A stretch of DNA of 64,000 bases from Cristatella mucedo (GCA_009760855.2 WPIO01000012.1:5887501-5951500), one strand, 5' to 3'. Shown: positions 10,417 to 22,050, counted from the stretch's first letter. The notes: a model not told the origin generated them from the sequence alone. A program made the numbers and translations.

Positions 10417-11647
10417 TTTTGTTGTCTGCTGCAAACGCGTAGATTGCTGCATAAGCTCTTCTCCCGCCACATCGAGGCTGTTGAATCTGCCGACCTTCAC
10501 TTTTCAACATGGCGTCCGCATTTGCACTTGCGTGGCGCTACCGTCGGACGTCTGAGCATAAAGAGGCGTTACTTTAACCACACTTTTCTTGCAACGGGGG
10601 AAGAATCATCTGGGAAGGTGAAACCGCGCCCCCCTCGCGATAGGGAGCGAACCATCAAACGCACGAGCGAAGCTATGATTAAGCCAAAGAAGCCGTCAGA
10701 CAAGCGTAGGTAAGCCAATAGGCTGGCCGAACGCTCACCTCCCCTGCGGCCGCCGGTGCCTTGCGCCTTGGTATTGCTGCAGTGCTAAGGCACTAAAATA
10801 TCACTCCGGCCCTGGAAATGGTGGCTATCCGCAGTACGCCCTCTGAACTGCTCGCGGATGACGTAGATTTTTATAGATCCGCCACTCATAAAGGACATCC
10901 TAAGTAGTAAATACTAAATAAATTCTACATCGCTTTATTTTCGGCAAGCTTACTTATCCATTTCGCCAACAGTAAGGTTTCAGGAAGTAGGTTGCTGACA
11001 GCCAGCCAAGTTATTTTCAGCCCGCCTGACCATCGAAAATTACAGCGCTGACGCCAACTTTGACTTGCAGTCGCGCCAACCCGATGCACCCAACTAGGTG
11101 CGTCATTTCACCCGCACATCGGTGTGGCGGCGAACGCCAAAGGCGAGCTGCGTGATGTCGCGGGCATGCTCGAGCGGTGGACGACGTGGGATGCTGGGTG
11201 GTGATGCATTCTGGAGCGGCAGACGACGAGCAGCCGATCCGAGCGCGCGCGCGCGATCAGATCAGCTCGACCAGCGCCGCCAAGCGTCGGCGGCGGCGAG
11301 CGCGGCCTCGGCGTAGCTCGCCTACTTTTCGCGCGCGCGCGCTACCTTGGCGAATCCCGACGTAAGCGTTCGACCAAACGCGCGACGGCGCTCGTCTTGC
11401 GTTCCTCCTCCAGCGCGCTCGTGAATTATTAGCCACCGTTTCGTAATTTAATAACGGCCCGCTGCGCGTCGCACCTCGACGACGTCGACTCGTTAAGCAG
11501 CGCGTGGTGGCGGCGTGGCGCGAAGAGCGGATCGGATCATCGCCGCACCATCGCCGGCCGGACCGACAGCTAGGTAAGGAGCTCGCGCACCCTCGCCCCC
11601 ATTCCATCGCCGCCGCAGTCTCGCCGGCACGAGTGCAGCGCCAGCGC
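10417..11647. other. CpG-rich stretch, no recognised gene
   Basis: From about 11000 the sequence becomes very rich in CpG with runs such as 'gcgcgcgcgc'. Long open frames on both strands here come from lack of TA-containing stops and have arginine/alanine-rich low-information translations. Could be promoter or regulatory DNA. Confidence 0.35.
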
Positions 11648-11697
11648 GCGAGCGTCGGCGGAGAGCCGCGACGTCGCGGCTCTCCGCCGACGCTCGC
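11648..11697. repeat. 50-bp perfect palindrome without spacer
   Basis: Each base from 11648 to 11672 pairs with its complement from 11697 down to 11673. The centre is 'gacgtc' and the next outward pair (c/t) breaks the symmetry. Arms are 25 bases each with zero loop. It lies in the CpG-rich block. See findings. Confidence 0.97.
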
Positions 11698-12060
11698 TCC
11701 ATCGCAGTAGCAGCGTCAGACGCGGATTAGCCACGGGTGGACAGAAGGTCCGGTCCGCGAACGATGCGAGGACATGCGAAAGCTACGGCTAGCGAGGTAG
11801 TGAAGAGAGCGTCACCCTCGAGCGGCTAAACGATTTACCGCACGCGGACAGCTAATCTGCCGCGTAATTGGCTTTTCCATAACTTTTGTGACCGTGCAGT
11901 CTGCCGGCCCCAGCCAGCCAGGTGCTGTCAGTCAACCTGTAGCAGCGCGTAGAGCGATAGTCGCACGCGGGAAAAATGGTCCGCCGCGTAGTGGCATAGT
12001 TGATCAAGCTGTACTGGAAACGCTTAGAATATTTCTGCGGCCGAAGAAAAAGAGAGAGAG

Positions 12061-12127
<67 letters not shown>

Positions 12128-13399
12128 CATGAGTGAGACGGATTGCATGATCTCCATAGCCGAGCGCTACACGAACGCAAGCGCCGTCTGATGGCGGAGG
12201 TCATCAGCGGTGTTCTAGCACTCTGCCACGCTGGCTCGAGCGATTCGCGGATGCGAAATTGGCGGTGCCGAAAGCGGCGGGCGGCACTCCGGCGACAGCG
12301 GTTGCCGCCAGATGGCGCTGCAACCGGCGCGCGCCATCGGTAGCGAGCGATCGAGCATCGGTGACCTTCCGTGCACGCGGCCGCCGCCGTTCACCACCGC
12401 CGTCAGAGCCGGGCGAGCGGGTCGGTCGGTGCAGAGGTTGTAGTATGAGTCGATAGTCCCGCCAATCGGACGGGGCGCCGGCTGTGTGCGGCGCGGTGTA
12501 GCTCAATGCAGCGATGGTTCGCGGCGGCGCGCAGCAGGAGACCCGGCGAGCTGGACGGTGCTCTCTGCCTGGCAGCGGCACGCTGCGGCGGCAGCGGCGG
12601 CAGCGGCGGCGTGCCGCGGACCTCCGACGATCTAGCGCCGACGAACAATGGCGACTCTCGGGCGACTGGCTTCACCTGCGCGCTCGCATGGCCTTCGCGA
12701 TCTCTTTGTGCCTCGCGAGCTCGCGGGCGCCACTCTGTCGCGCGCGCGTGCGCGCGCGCGCGTGGCCCAGTTTGCCCAGCCGGACGACGACAAGCTTCGG
12801 AGCGCTTGTGCTCGGCGCGGGCGCCCCAGACGGGCGGTTGTCCCCGGAGGCCAGCAGTCAGCGCTGACACGCTCACTACTGTGGGCACGCCCGAGACGTT
12901 ACCGTACGCCGACTACAATGGACGGGGAGACAGGCGACGCGCGCCGCGGCTCGCCCGGAACGGTCGCGGCGACCCTGGGCAGCCCACGCGGCGACCCTGG
13001 GCAGCCCACAGCGCTCGCGCTCGCCGGAGCGGTGCCGCCGACGTGACGAGTGCGCGAGGTACGCCTCGTCCCGACAGGCCTCGGTAGAAGCTCTGCGTTA
13101 GCTGCGCCGTGCGTGGCTTTGTCTCCTCGACTGGACACTTAGCTCCCAGACACAAAGTTGCCAGAAGTGAAGGACCCACCGTGCACACTTAAGAATATGT
13201 AACGGCAAAACGCATCCGGGTTCTTCTCCATAAAAACAAAGCCATTTACCTGCGTGGCTATTGGAAACTCGCTTGGTTGAGGGGCGGAGAGAATGCAGTA
13301 AGCGCACAAGGCCGTTATTTGGTTCTGCTTTAGTGTCCAGTAGAACTATCATTGAAAACCGTACTCTCGCATGCGTTCGAGGTTCGAAGCAACGGTCTT
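11698..13399. other. CpG-rich block without a recognised gene
   Basis: Contains a (GA)n run, a CG/TG alternating run at about 12738-12764, and a perfect tandem pair of a 'cggcgaccctgggcagccca' unit near 12967-13008. The long open frames (for example 12506-13087) have no family resemblance and overlap others on both strands, as expected of CpG-rich non-coding DNA. CpG density fits an unmethylated regulatory island. Confidence 0.4.
12049..12126. repeat. (GA)n microsatellite
   Basis: About 75 bases of nearly uninterrupted GA dinucleotides. Confidence 0.97.
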
Positions 13400-13478
13400 T
13401 GCAGCAATTGTAAAGTGCCTAGAAAAAAATTTAGTTCTTTGAAGGCGCTTTATCAAATTCATTATTATTATTATTCCT
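13400..13478 (+). mobile_element. L2-clade LINE extreme 3' end
   Basis: 'ttgcagcaattgtaaagtgcctag', an A-rich variant of the middle, 'tttgaaggcgctttatcaaattc' and (ATT)n. Only the last 80 bases of the LINE are present. Confidence 0.8.
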
Positions 13479-14747
13479 TGCCGGAAGAGAAAAGGCTGCC
13501 CAGCGTAGCCATGGTCTCAGCGTGCATTCACAACACGGTTACGTTCGGACATGTAAAATTTAATTAATCGCTCACTAATATACTCATCGATTATTAAAAA
13601 TATTTCATGGCGTTAATGTAAATGCACCATCTGTCGAATTTCTCAAGCAACGCCCCAATGCGGGTATCGTGGCTTTGGAGAGAAAGCAAAGTGTCACAAA
13701 GTCGTCGATAACTGTCCACAAAGGCACTAACTATGCACCAAAGCATGGTATAGCGTAAGCTTAGCAGTTCACCTAAGCGATCTGTAACATTGCCCCAACG
13801 CCTGATCGAGCGAGAAAATGCCGATGACATAGAGGCAGAAATGTATCGGAATGTGCGACGCTGTGGCTCGCCATTGCGTCGTGACTGAGGAAGACGAGTT
13901 TGAGCTGCTGAGGAGCTGCAGAGATGCACGCAGGAAGTCGTGACATCGGGCCTAAAAACGACTTGCGACCCTGGATTGCAAGCTGTCTTGCGGGAAAAAT
14001 AGGTGTACAGAAATATTTAAGGCGAGCTATCCGCCAGACTGCCGCATCGTATTTCGGCTGAGCTCAGACGTTAGGGAGCGTTTAAGAGCCTCTCAAGACT
14101 TTCGTGCTCATTTCACGCATGACAAACCATTACAGCTTCCTTTTAATGCTGCATAGAAAGTCTACTCACGTTGATAAATTGATATTCTTAATGCGCTAAT
14201 CCTTAGCCAGATATAATAATAAATATAATACAATTACAAAATATAATATAAAATATAAATATAAAGACTAAATAATAATAATGATAACAAATAATAAAAT
14301 ATATAAATATTTACTAATAAAAATTTGAATATAAAGCTCCTAATATAAATAAATCTTCCAGAGCTGACACTGTAAGTGCCTAATCTGGCCGCCAGGCTAG
14401 CTGGTCGGCAGGTTGCAAAGCGTCTCTTTGCGTCCTGCCCGCTTGTAACCAGTCTGCACTAGCTTCCAGCTTAAGTGGCGCTAAATAATACAGATTTCCT
14501 TCTTCGCTCTGGCTGTAAGTCTTAATTCGCTCTATTTTTTATTTGTTTCAAAAGTGACCGCAGTCATTCAAATTCGAAATTCGTTAGATTAGATTCATCC
14601 CGGTAAGCCATGTTGCGCCATCACTCTCTCGTCTGTAAACTGTTTGCAACAGCGCCTGTTGCTTTCACGGATCCAAATCAATTGAATCCATCATCAAAAT
14701 CCATCGTCATACTGCCGCTCCTACTGCCGCTCTTCCCATCACTGTTC
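13479..14747. other. Unassigned stretch, AT-rich near 14200-14350
   Basis: A 111-codon minus-strand open frame (13929-13594) contains plausible-looking helices (e.g. SAFVDSYRRLCDTLLSLQ) but matches no family I know. It could be a transposase fragment. 14210-14350 is a low-complexity 'aaatataaata' stretch. Confidence 0.3.
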
Positions 14748-15326
14748 TTCCTCTCTCTCTCTCTCTTTCTCTCTCTCCTCTCTCTCTCGCGCGCGCATGC
14801 GGCCTCTCTCTCTCTCTCTCCTCTCTCGCTCTCCTCCCTGTCTCTCCTCTCTCTCTCTCTCTCATTTCTCTCTCTTACCTCTCTCTTACCTCTTTCTCTC
14901 TCCTTTCTCTTCTGTCTCTCCCACTCTCTCACCTCTCTCTCTTTCTCTCCTTTCTCTCTCTCTCTCTCTCTTCTCCGTGTCTCTCCGCTCTCTCTCCCCC
15001 TCTCTCTCCTCTCTCATCTTTTTCTCTCTCTCTCTCTCCTCTCTCCTCTCTCTCTCTCTCTCTTTCTCTCCTCCCTCTCCTCTCTTTTCTTTCTCGCCCT
15101 CTCTCTCTCCCACTCTCTCCCTCTCTTTCTCTCTGTCCCTCCCTCTCTCCCTCTCTATCCCTCTCTCGCTCTCTCTCTCCCGCTCTCTCTCTCTCTCCCT
15201 TTCCCTCCCTCTCTGTCTCTCTTTCTCTCTCTCCCTTCCCTCTCTCTCCCTCCCCCTCTCTCTCCCTCATTCTCTCCCCCTCTCTCTCCCCTCTCTACCT
15301 CCCCCTCTCTCTCTTCCTGTCATCGT
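14748..15326. repeat. Long interrupted (CT)n polypyrimidine tract
   Basis: About 580 bases that are almost exclusively C and T on the plus strand, with scattered A and G. Ser/Leu-rich and Arg/Glu-rich open frames across it are artefacts of the repeat. Confidence 0.97.
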
Positions 15327-15353
15327 GCCCATCTTCGCTCATCGAGTTTCCTT

Positions 15354-15446
15354 CATATATATATATATATATATAATTCATTTATATAGAGCCCCAAGAG
15401 AACTTAATCTCTATTCAGGCGCTTCACATATGCCTCGGGGCTCTCG
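15354..15446 (-). mobile_element. SINE family A tail fragment next to (AT)n
   Basis: A (TA)n run at 15355-15376 followed by 'aattcatttatatagagccc', 'agagaacttaatctctattc' and 'aggcgcttcacatatgcctcgg', i.e. the 3' half of family A on the minus strand. The tRNA-like head is missing. Confidence 0.8.
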
Positions 15447-16784
15447 TCTTCCCCGGCCACTTCGATATCGCCCTATTTTATTCGACGATCTCCACGCTTT
15501 GCGACTGAAGATGAATTGCTAGTGCGCCAGCTTATGGCGGTACGCGCTGCTCGCTCAGCGGAAGCTGCTGCTCACGGTCTCACTCTAGCACGTCAGCCCA
15601 CTGTCGACCTCTGTCGCCGCAAATCGGCCTCAGCGATTCTAACGCCGCCTGCCGATTCATCGGTGCCGCTCACGCGCGAGTCACCTTGTAGGGCCGTTTG
15701 GCTGGAGTGTCGTAAACAGAGGCCGCTAAGCTAACGCGACGTCTTGCAGGCTAAGCCTAGAAAGCCTCGCGGTCGATGCGCTGCGCATCCGTCGAAGCAG
15801 CGCAGTCGTTAGGTAGGCAGCTCAGCATCCGCCACCCGCGCTGGAAGCACAGATTCAGGCCCCGAAAAAAAAGCCAATAAGATGCGTACTCTTTCGCTGC
15901 CACTTAAAAGCGAGCGAGGCTGGCGCGGCGGAACGTTGCGCCAGCCTCGCTCGAGTCATCGAAGCTCGGCCGTTGCCGAAGTCTCGGCGAGCTCATCGTC
16001 ACTCCCGTAATTTTGCGGTACCCTTTCTTTTCAATCGTCTTGAGCGCGAGCGCGAAGCGCACGACCGGCCAGATGCGTCGCGCAGGAGTGCTTGCAAGAG
16101 GTGACCCTTGGCCTCTCGTTGAGAACTGCTGCGCTGGCCGTGGTCCGCTCGGCAGACGACGTGGAATCGCTCGCAAGTCCGCCTTGTTGGTTCCGGCCGC
16201 TCATTTGTATCGTATCGCCCACCAAATATGATCAATCGTTCCTGAAAGCAGCACTCGGGCGAAAGCCCGGCATTGCAGCCGCTCAGACGCGCTCTCTTTC
16301 CGCCCGCCGCTCCTCCGGTCGCGCATCGCGCTCGCACGCCGATTCGTAAAGAGTCAAGTCGCAGCGCACACCGCAGCGCCGCCTGGCGACTGCTTGCGAA
16401 GACAAACGGCCCCTCTGCTAGCAGAGCTTGGCCGCTCTATACCCTGCCGGCCGCGAGACGGAGCCTCTGCGGCTGAGCGGTTTCCCGGCGCCGGTCCTGC
16501 ACGCCGGACGGTGCACCCTCGAGAGCTTTCAGCTAGCACTTCGCTCCTCCTGGGCTCGCTCGCTCGAGCTGGCCTTGACAGCTAGCTTCCACGACGGAAC
16601 GAAAGAGTAGAGTTGCTCGCTGCTTTGCATGAAGCTGTGAGGCTTGGATTGTGTCCGAGAGACTGTTGCAGTCGGTTTCATGAGCACTTGAGCAACGACT
16701 CAACGCAGAGACTAGCGAACCGACGATGTGGGTCGAAGTGAGACGGGCTACAAGCTGTCGCCTTGCTGTGGATTGATTGGAACT
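15447..16784. other. CpG-rich stretch, no recognised gene
   Basis: No protein family recognised. Contains the perfect hairpin at 15911-15953. Confidence 0.3.
15911..15953. repeat. Perfect hairpin, 16-bp arms, 11-base loop
   Basis: Left arm 'cgagcgaggctggcgc' (15911-15926) is exactly complementary to 15938-15953. Confidence 0.95.
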
Positions 16785-16787
16785 GCA

Positions 16788-16942
16788 CCTAATAATAATA
16801 ATGACAATTTGATACTTTTCATTTGCATATAGCTCCCTAAGAGAATTTAATTTCACTCCGGGCGCTTCTCTTGTGTCGCAGGACTCGAGCGCACGACCTC
16901 AGTCGTCAAAGGCGAACACCTTAACCTCTAAGCCAAGCTCGG
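16788..16942 (-). mobile_element. tRNA-derived SINE, family A
   Basis: Minus-strand copy with an (ATT)n tail at 16788-16802, the L2-like tail block in a diverged form, 'gactcgagtcc'-type B box and 'ggttaaggtgttcgcc' A-box side, ending near 'gagcttggctta'. Confidence 0.8.
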
Positions 16943-17184
16943 GTAGCGTATCGTGAGTCTTTGCTTAGAGCGTGCGAACCTTAGGCACGCACGCGTCCAA
17001 TTTTGTCGGAGACAAAGTGACGCACGGACGTGGGCTCCCACTTCCGGCAGCTGACCGCCATTGTCCGTACGCGCTCAGAGCCGCAAGCGGTCGCCGGCGA
17101 TCGAGTAGAGAAGCCTGCAGAGGGACAGGGCCTCGCAATGGTGGCTGACCACTCTTCGCCGCATGAGTGGAGAAGCGCCCGCGA

Positions 17185-17303
17185 TTGTTGTCAATGACTT
17201 GCATGCTGACCCTATGCAAGTCACCCCTAACCATGCTATTCTTGCTGTTAAGCTGCTGGCACGCTACCACTAACCATCTCGTTGCGCTTCCTTTGCAGCA
17301 AAT
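17185..17303 (+). mobile_element. L2-clade LINE 3' UTR, left part of a split copy
   Basis: 'atgctgaccctatgcaagtc', 'acccctaaccatgctattc' and 'ctttgcagcaaat' align with 53207-53302 of the longest copy. The LINE stops exactly at AAAT (17300-17303), where the LTR begins, and resumes at 18633. Confidence 0.85.
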
Positions 17304-18632
17304 TGTAACGCCGAAGGCTCGGCGGGGTAAGCTTGACCTGCCGCTTACCTAGCGGCGTAGCCTATCGCCTAATGCCGTTCGGTGCGCGCCTACGCGCAAT
17401 AAGCTGGCCGCCACGAAACGAGCGTTTCTGGCGCTGACCTGCTCACCGTTACTAAAGGGGGTCGTGAGTCCGCGGCGTGAATTGGAAGCAAGACACACAA
17501 ATTGGGGATTTTACTGAACTTTATTCGCAAGCGCACAAAGTCGCTGCGCGTCTAGTTCAGCTTTATCTCCACACTCCTCGCACGTTCAACACTCTTGCGG
17601 AGGGAATACTCCTCTACACTAAGCGCGACCCGGACCCTAAACCCTAACCGGTGAACTAGGAATCCGTTCCCACCTGTGCCGAGGGAATACCCCAAACACG
17701 CCAACTTAAACACTCGAGCGGAGGGAGTACTTCTCCACACTGAAGTGCGAACCGGAGTCTAAACCCTACCCGGTGAACTAGAACTCGGTTTCCATCAGTG
17801 CGACCGGAATACTCCACACACGCCAACTCAAGCACTCCTGCGGAGGAAATACTTCTCCACACTGAAGCGCGACCCGGAGCCTAAACCCTACCCGGTGAAC
17901 TAGAGCTCCACACACGCCGACTACGCCTAGCTCGCGCCGGCAAATCCCTATGCCGAGAGCACGTGCTAGCGCGCACACACACGACACAAAAGAAACACAA
18001 AACACGAATGAACACACAAAATGCCAGCTCGGGCGCGATACGACCGTGTTCGGTGGGGTTCCACCGAATCCTCCTAGAGCTGTCTCGTCCTGTTCCGTCA
18101 ATCGCTGGCGAACAGCCCGCCCTCCTCCCTCGCTTCCAGAGAAAACGAGTCCGACGGCGGAGCCGGACCAAAGACAGAAGACCACAGACAAAAAGACACG
18201 AGGCCAAGAGCGAGCGTCGCTCGACTGTTAAATACCTAGCTGGAACAATGGGCAAGAGCTTAGTGGTATTGGGCCCGGACACCTTGGCCCATTACAGAAA
18301 GGAATTACTACCGTCCCCAGGCCACTGGAAGGGTACCTCCGTCCAGCTTGAATGGCGAATGGGTTCCAGACGCTTCTTTCTTGGGAAGAGGGAAGGCGGG
18401 GGTTGACAGGCCAGCCAACATCTATCAGCAGCTTCCGCGAGTATCGGACCAATTCTAAAGGCCGAATCGCCGCTGCTCGTCTCCGAGCTTCCTGGCCTGC
18501 TCCTAAGCGCTTCCTCTCTAACCGCACTGACGCTCCTCTCTGGCTCACTGCTCCAGGACAAAGGGGCTCTAGCCCGCCGCCGAACAGCTCTTGTTCGCGC
18601 TAAAATTCAGCCAAAGCCAGCAGGGCGCTACA
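17304..18632 (-). mobile_element. Probable solo LTR (1,329 bp) inserted in an L2 3' end
   Basis: The segment begins TGTAACGCC and ends GGCGCTACA, giving TG..CA termini and an imperfect 9-base terminal inverted repeat. It is flanked by AAAT on both sides (17300-17303, 18633-18636). Removing it and one AAAT reconstitutes 'gcagcaaatgtaaagcgcctag', the normal L2 3' end. On the minus strand a TATTTAA box lies near 18233-18239 and an AATAAA signal near 17520-17526, in the order expected of U3, R and U5, so the LTR is transcribed right to left. No internal gag/pol region or second LTR is present, which implies recombination to a solo LTR. Terminal sequence and 4-bp duplication fit a Gypsy-type element, but the superfamily is an inference. 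Confidence 0.75.
17580..17925. repeat. 121-bp tandem repeat, about three units, inside the LTR
   Basis: The block running from 'aacactc..gcggaggga' through 'ctaaaccctacccggtgaac' recurs with period 121-122 (anchor positions 17588, 17709 and 17831). Units are similar but not identical. 'ccctaaaccctaacc' in the first unit looks telomere-like but is only part of this repeat. Confidence 0.85.
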
Positions 18633-18716
18633 AAATGTAAAGCGCCTAGAAAGAGATCGAGTTCTCTGAGGGCGCTTTATCTAGTGTGTTATTATAGTTA
18701 TTATTATTATTAAGGC
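18633..18716 (+). mobile_element. L2-clade LINE 3' end, right part of the split copy
   Basis: 'aaatgtaaagcgcctag', 'agatcgagttctctgagggc', 'gctttatctagtg' and a (TTA)n tail. Continues the fragment at 17185-17303 after the LTR insertion. Confidence 0.9.
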
Positions 18717-19764
18717 AAGTCAATTCGCCCTCATAGACAGCATTATGGACAGCCGCATAGCCTCCAAGCGGCTCCCGGCGGACGGGCGGAGAGCGCGCTT
18801 GCCCAGCTGTCGGGCGCACAGAGCGACTAGCCGGACGCCTGGCGACTGGCCAGCAGCGGCCCGGCAGTCGTGCGTACGCAGCGAAGCACCGCGCTGGCCA
18901 CGTGTGGGCGGCGTCCGCGCGTCCAGCGTCCGCGAGGCGCGTGCCGCGCCAGTTCGCGTGCAATACGGACTGTGTGTAGTGCAAAACAAAGTGTGACCAA
19001 CTGCCTCCCCGGAGGCGTGGCGAATGAGTGCGGCACCCGTCGCGATCCCCTTCCATCCGTGGAAAAAGTGGTTCTCGCGGAGAATCTTGCAGAGCCCTCC
19101 TACTCCTGAGTTTCGAGGAAACGCCGGGCGGCGGCCGGGATGGCGGTCGAGTAGCGCAAAAAAACCGAGCGTGCACTCTAAAGTCGCCAAGTCGTCGAAC
19201 GTCGGCGGCGGCGAGCAGCTAGAAGGCGGGCGGCGGCGGCTGCGCGCCTCTCGGCGAGCAACCGCGCCGACGGCTCCCGCCCGAGTCGCCGCGAGCGGCT
19301 CGGGTGGGCCGGGTGGAGCGGCAGTGAAGCTCGGCTGCGTGCTGGGCGACGTCGAGGAACCGTTTTGAATAGGCCTTTGCCCTCAAGCCAACGACGGACC
19401 GTAAACGAGACGCGTCCCGCAATAGCGACGCCCAATCGGCGGGCCCACGACGCTCGCGCAGTGCCGATTGAGTTGACTGCTTCGCAGATGCGCGCCTGAG
19501 CACCACTTGGAGGTGGAGGTGCCTGGCGTAAAAGGCGATATCCAGGGTGCGACGGACGCGGAAAGACAACTGCCTCCCCCCCCCTGCGAATTGGTCAATC
19601 GGCTGCTGCGCGTTTGCCGCTCGCGAGTCTCGTAGCAGCGCGCACGAAAGCGCAGAATCTCCTCGCACGCGGACCCGCGCGTGCTTGCACGAACGAATTC
19701 TCGCCGCTTGCCCTGTGTTATAATTCTGTACGGAAGCCTGGGCCATCGCCCCCATTTGCTGTCG
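18717..19764. other. CpG-rich stretch, no recognised gene
   Basis: Open frames on both strands are Arg/Ala/Pro-rich and unrecognised. A (C)9 run lies at about 19576-19584. Confidence 0.3.
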
Positions 19765-19925
19765 CGCGGGCTGGGCCCAGCGATTAAGGCGATCGCCTCG
19801 AACCAAGGTCAGGCAGGACGAATGCATTCAACGAACGATGTCATGGGCTCGAGTCGCGTGGCATATGTGAGGCGCCTGAACGGCGATTAACTTCTCCTAG
19901 GGCGCTATACACATGAATTATATTT
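19765..19925 (+). mobile_element. tRNA-derived SINE, family A
   Basis: Head 'ctgggcccagcgattaaggc', a longer spacer, B box 'gggctcgagtc', 'gcatatgtgaggcgcctgaa', then the tail ending 'gggcgctatacacatgaatta'. The head-to-tail order is complete. Confidence 0.85.
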
Positions 19926-21971
19926 TCGGGCTCAAGGAGGAAAAATCTCAGCGGATTCGAGTCTTTTTGGGCTCGGAATGGGCTCTAAGGTCCATCCGAA
20001 TTCGGGCCAAACAATGGACCATGCTTTAACCTCCTGCAATCATTGCAAGCAGAGCTAGCTGTTTGCGCGAAGCCGCCAGCAACGCCGAGGTTACGCTGTG
20101 CAAGTTCTGGCCCCTCGGAGCTGTACCTGGGTGCGGGCGGTTACGCTTGGCCTCTCCGTTTGCATGCTCTTCCCCCCTAGCCGGTGGGGAAGGGCAGGAG
20201 GCCGGTGGGCCGAGCTAGCCTCGCTTCCGAGGAGCGCCGTGCGAAGCTGCAGCCGCCGCCAGCTGCTGATCCTCGCGCCGTTGGCCGTGCCCTCCGAATA
20301 CGCGCCGGTTCGGAGGCTGCGCACCCCGGCGATGGCACGATCGCGCTCGCCGCCGGCCGTCGCGTTTCCGATCGGCGAGCGCGAGAACGCGCGGCTCCTC
20401 CGGCGCACGAGCGCGTCCGCTTCGGATAACTGGCCAATGCGGCTAGCGCGCATCCGCTTTTTTATTTGATTTTTCCCCTTCGCTACGTGGACGCGGCGCC
20501 GGCGCAGGTGAATCGGTGCGCGCGGACCCGACGTAACGAGAGAGTGCTGAATTGCTCTCGTGGCCTGACGGATCGGAAGCCTCCCAAGGGGCTTCCGCGG
20601 CGGCGATGCGTCTCCGCCATAAGCGTGCATTCACTGTTGCCGCTTCTTCTGACGCAGCGCGAGCCTTTTTTGAGCGGAAGTCTGCATTAATCGCGGAACG
20701 CGATCTAGCGAAACTAGCGAGTCGACCGCTTTTCCAGCGGTGGCCGTCGCCGCGGCCAATAGATTTAGCGCGCAGTTGGCCGAGGTCGATGCGCCGATGG
20801 CTAGCGTTTTCGTTCCGTTTGGACCAGCTCCCCTCGTTCTTTTCTTCGTTTCCTTCCTTTCGTCCCTCCTCTTCTCTTTCGCGCGCGCGCGCGCAGTGTG
20901 CGGCTGACGGGAAGACGGCGATAGCGCGCCTCGACAAGCACCTTGCGCCTCCTCCGAGCCACCGAATCGGAACCCGGTCCCCCTAGGCCGTACGTACGGA
21001 CGCGCCTGCGGGTGCGCGGCGGCGCGCAAGCGTCCTGTCTCGTCATTGTGCCATCCGAGAGCGGCAAAGCCGGCCGCGGCACGCGCTTCTCTGGTTACGC
21101 GACGGGTCTGGAACGCGACTGCAGATTACGGCATGAATAATAGACGCCCGGCCCGGCCCGGCCGCCGGCCGACGCATCATTACGCGTGGGACGGCCGAGC
21201 CCCGGCGCTATTAAAAGTCGGTCCGCTGTCGCGGGCGCTGCGGACGACTCGAATATCTGAATTAGTAATGTTTACGACATAAATTTAGATCGCCTCCGAG
21301 CCGTGGGACCACCGCCGCAGCGTGGCGCGGCTCGCGTTGCGTCGCCGTCGTTGCGTTCTCTATAGTTCTTCGTCGGCGCCTCCGCAGTGCGGCGCCTTAC
21401 GGCGGCGCCGGCGGCAAAAACGTGCGGCGACGCCGCATGCATGCATTGCCGCAGGTGCGCGCTACGCGCCGCTGCTCAGCGGTGGTCGCTGGAGCGGAAG
21501 CGCTGTCGAAAGCGGCCACTGCGTGCGCACTGCGTTTGCTCGCGCTGGCTTGGAAAAGATGGGCTGCGGACTAAACGACAAGGCTTTCCACGAACCGGCA
21601 GTGGTTATGAAAAGCCTTATAAGGGTGCGAAGATGACCTGAGCTGGTACATAAAAATATCCTCTCGCAATGTGGCTAGAGCGCCGCTGCCTAGTAGTGCA
21701 ACGCCACTAAACGCAGCGATAAAAATAACACCCGCTCAAATATGCGCGCCACCTAATCTGCAGCCGCAACAAGTCTTTCAAAATCTCACTGGAGATCGAC
21801 GAAAATTCAACCCACGACCTGCGTTAGACAATCATGCGGTGACCTGGAGATGACCGTTGCGAATGGCTCGTGCACTTGAGTGGCAACACGCATGCAGGAA
21901 AGAACGAAAGTGCGTCTGCTAGCCGACTTTGACCTCGCCTGCTCGAAGATGCCTTGTCATAAGCAATGAAT

Positions 21972-21975
<4 letters not shown>
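19926..21975. other. CpG-rich stretch, no recognised gene
   Basis: Includes 'cgcgcgcgcgcg' runs (20880-20893) and a CT-rich patch. No coding region that I can support. CpG-rich from 20000 to 21600. Confidence 0.3.
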
Positions 21976-22015
<40 letters not shown>

Positions 22016-22050
22016 CGAGAGAGAGAGAGGAGAGAGCGAGAGAGAGAGGG
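21976..22050. repeat. Interrupted (GA)n microsatellite
   Basis: About 75 bases of GA repeats with periodic GGAGAGAGCGA interruptions. Confidence 0.95.

Noticed and set aside
12403-13087. Long overlapping open frames (161-193 codons) in a CpG-rich region
   Set aside because: Several frames on both strands are open at once, translations are Arg/Ala/Pro-rich, and there is no family motif or credible splice structure.
14610-15522. Ser/Leu-rich 240-260-codon open frames
   Set aside because: They are translations of a CT-rich low-complexity tract.
17630-17660. Telomere-like 'ccctaaaccctaacc'
   Set aside because: Only two imperfect units, and they belong to the 121-bp tandem repeat in the LTR.
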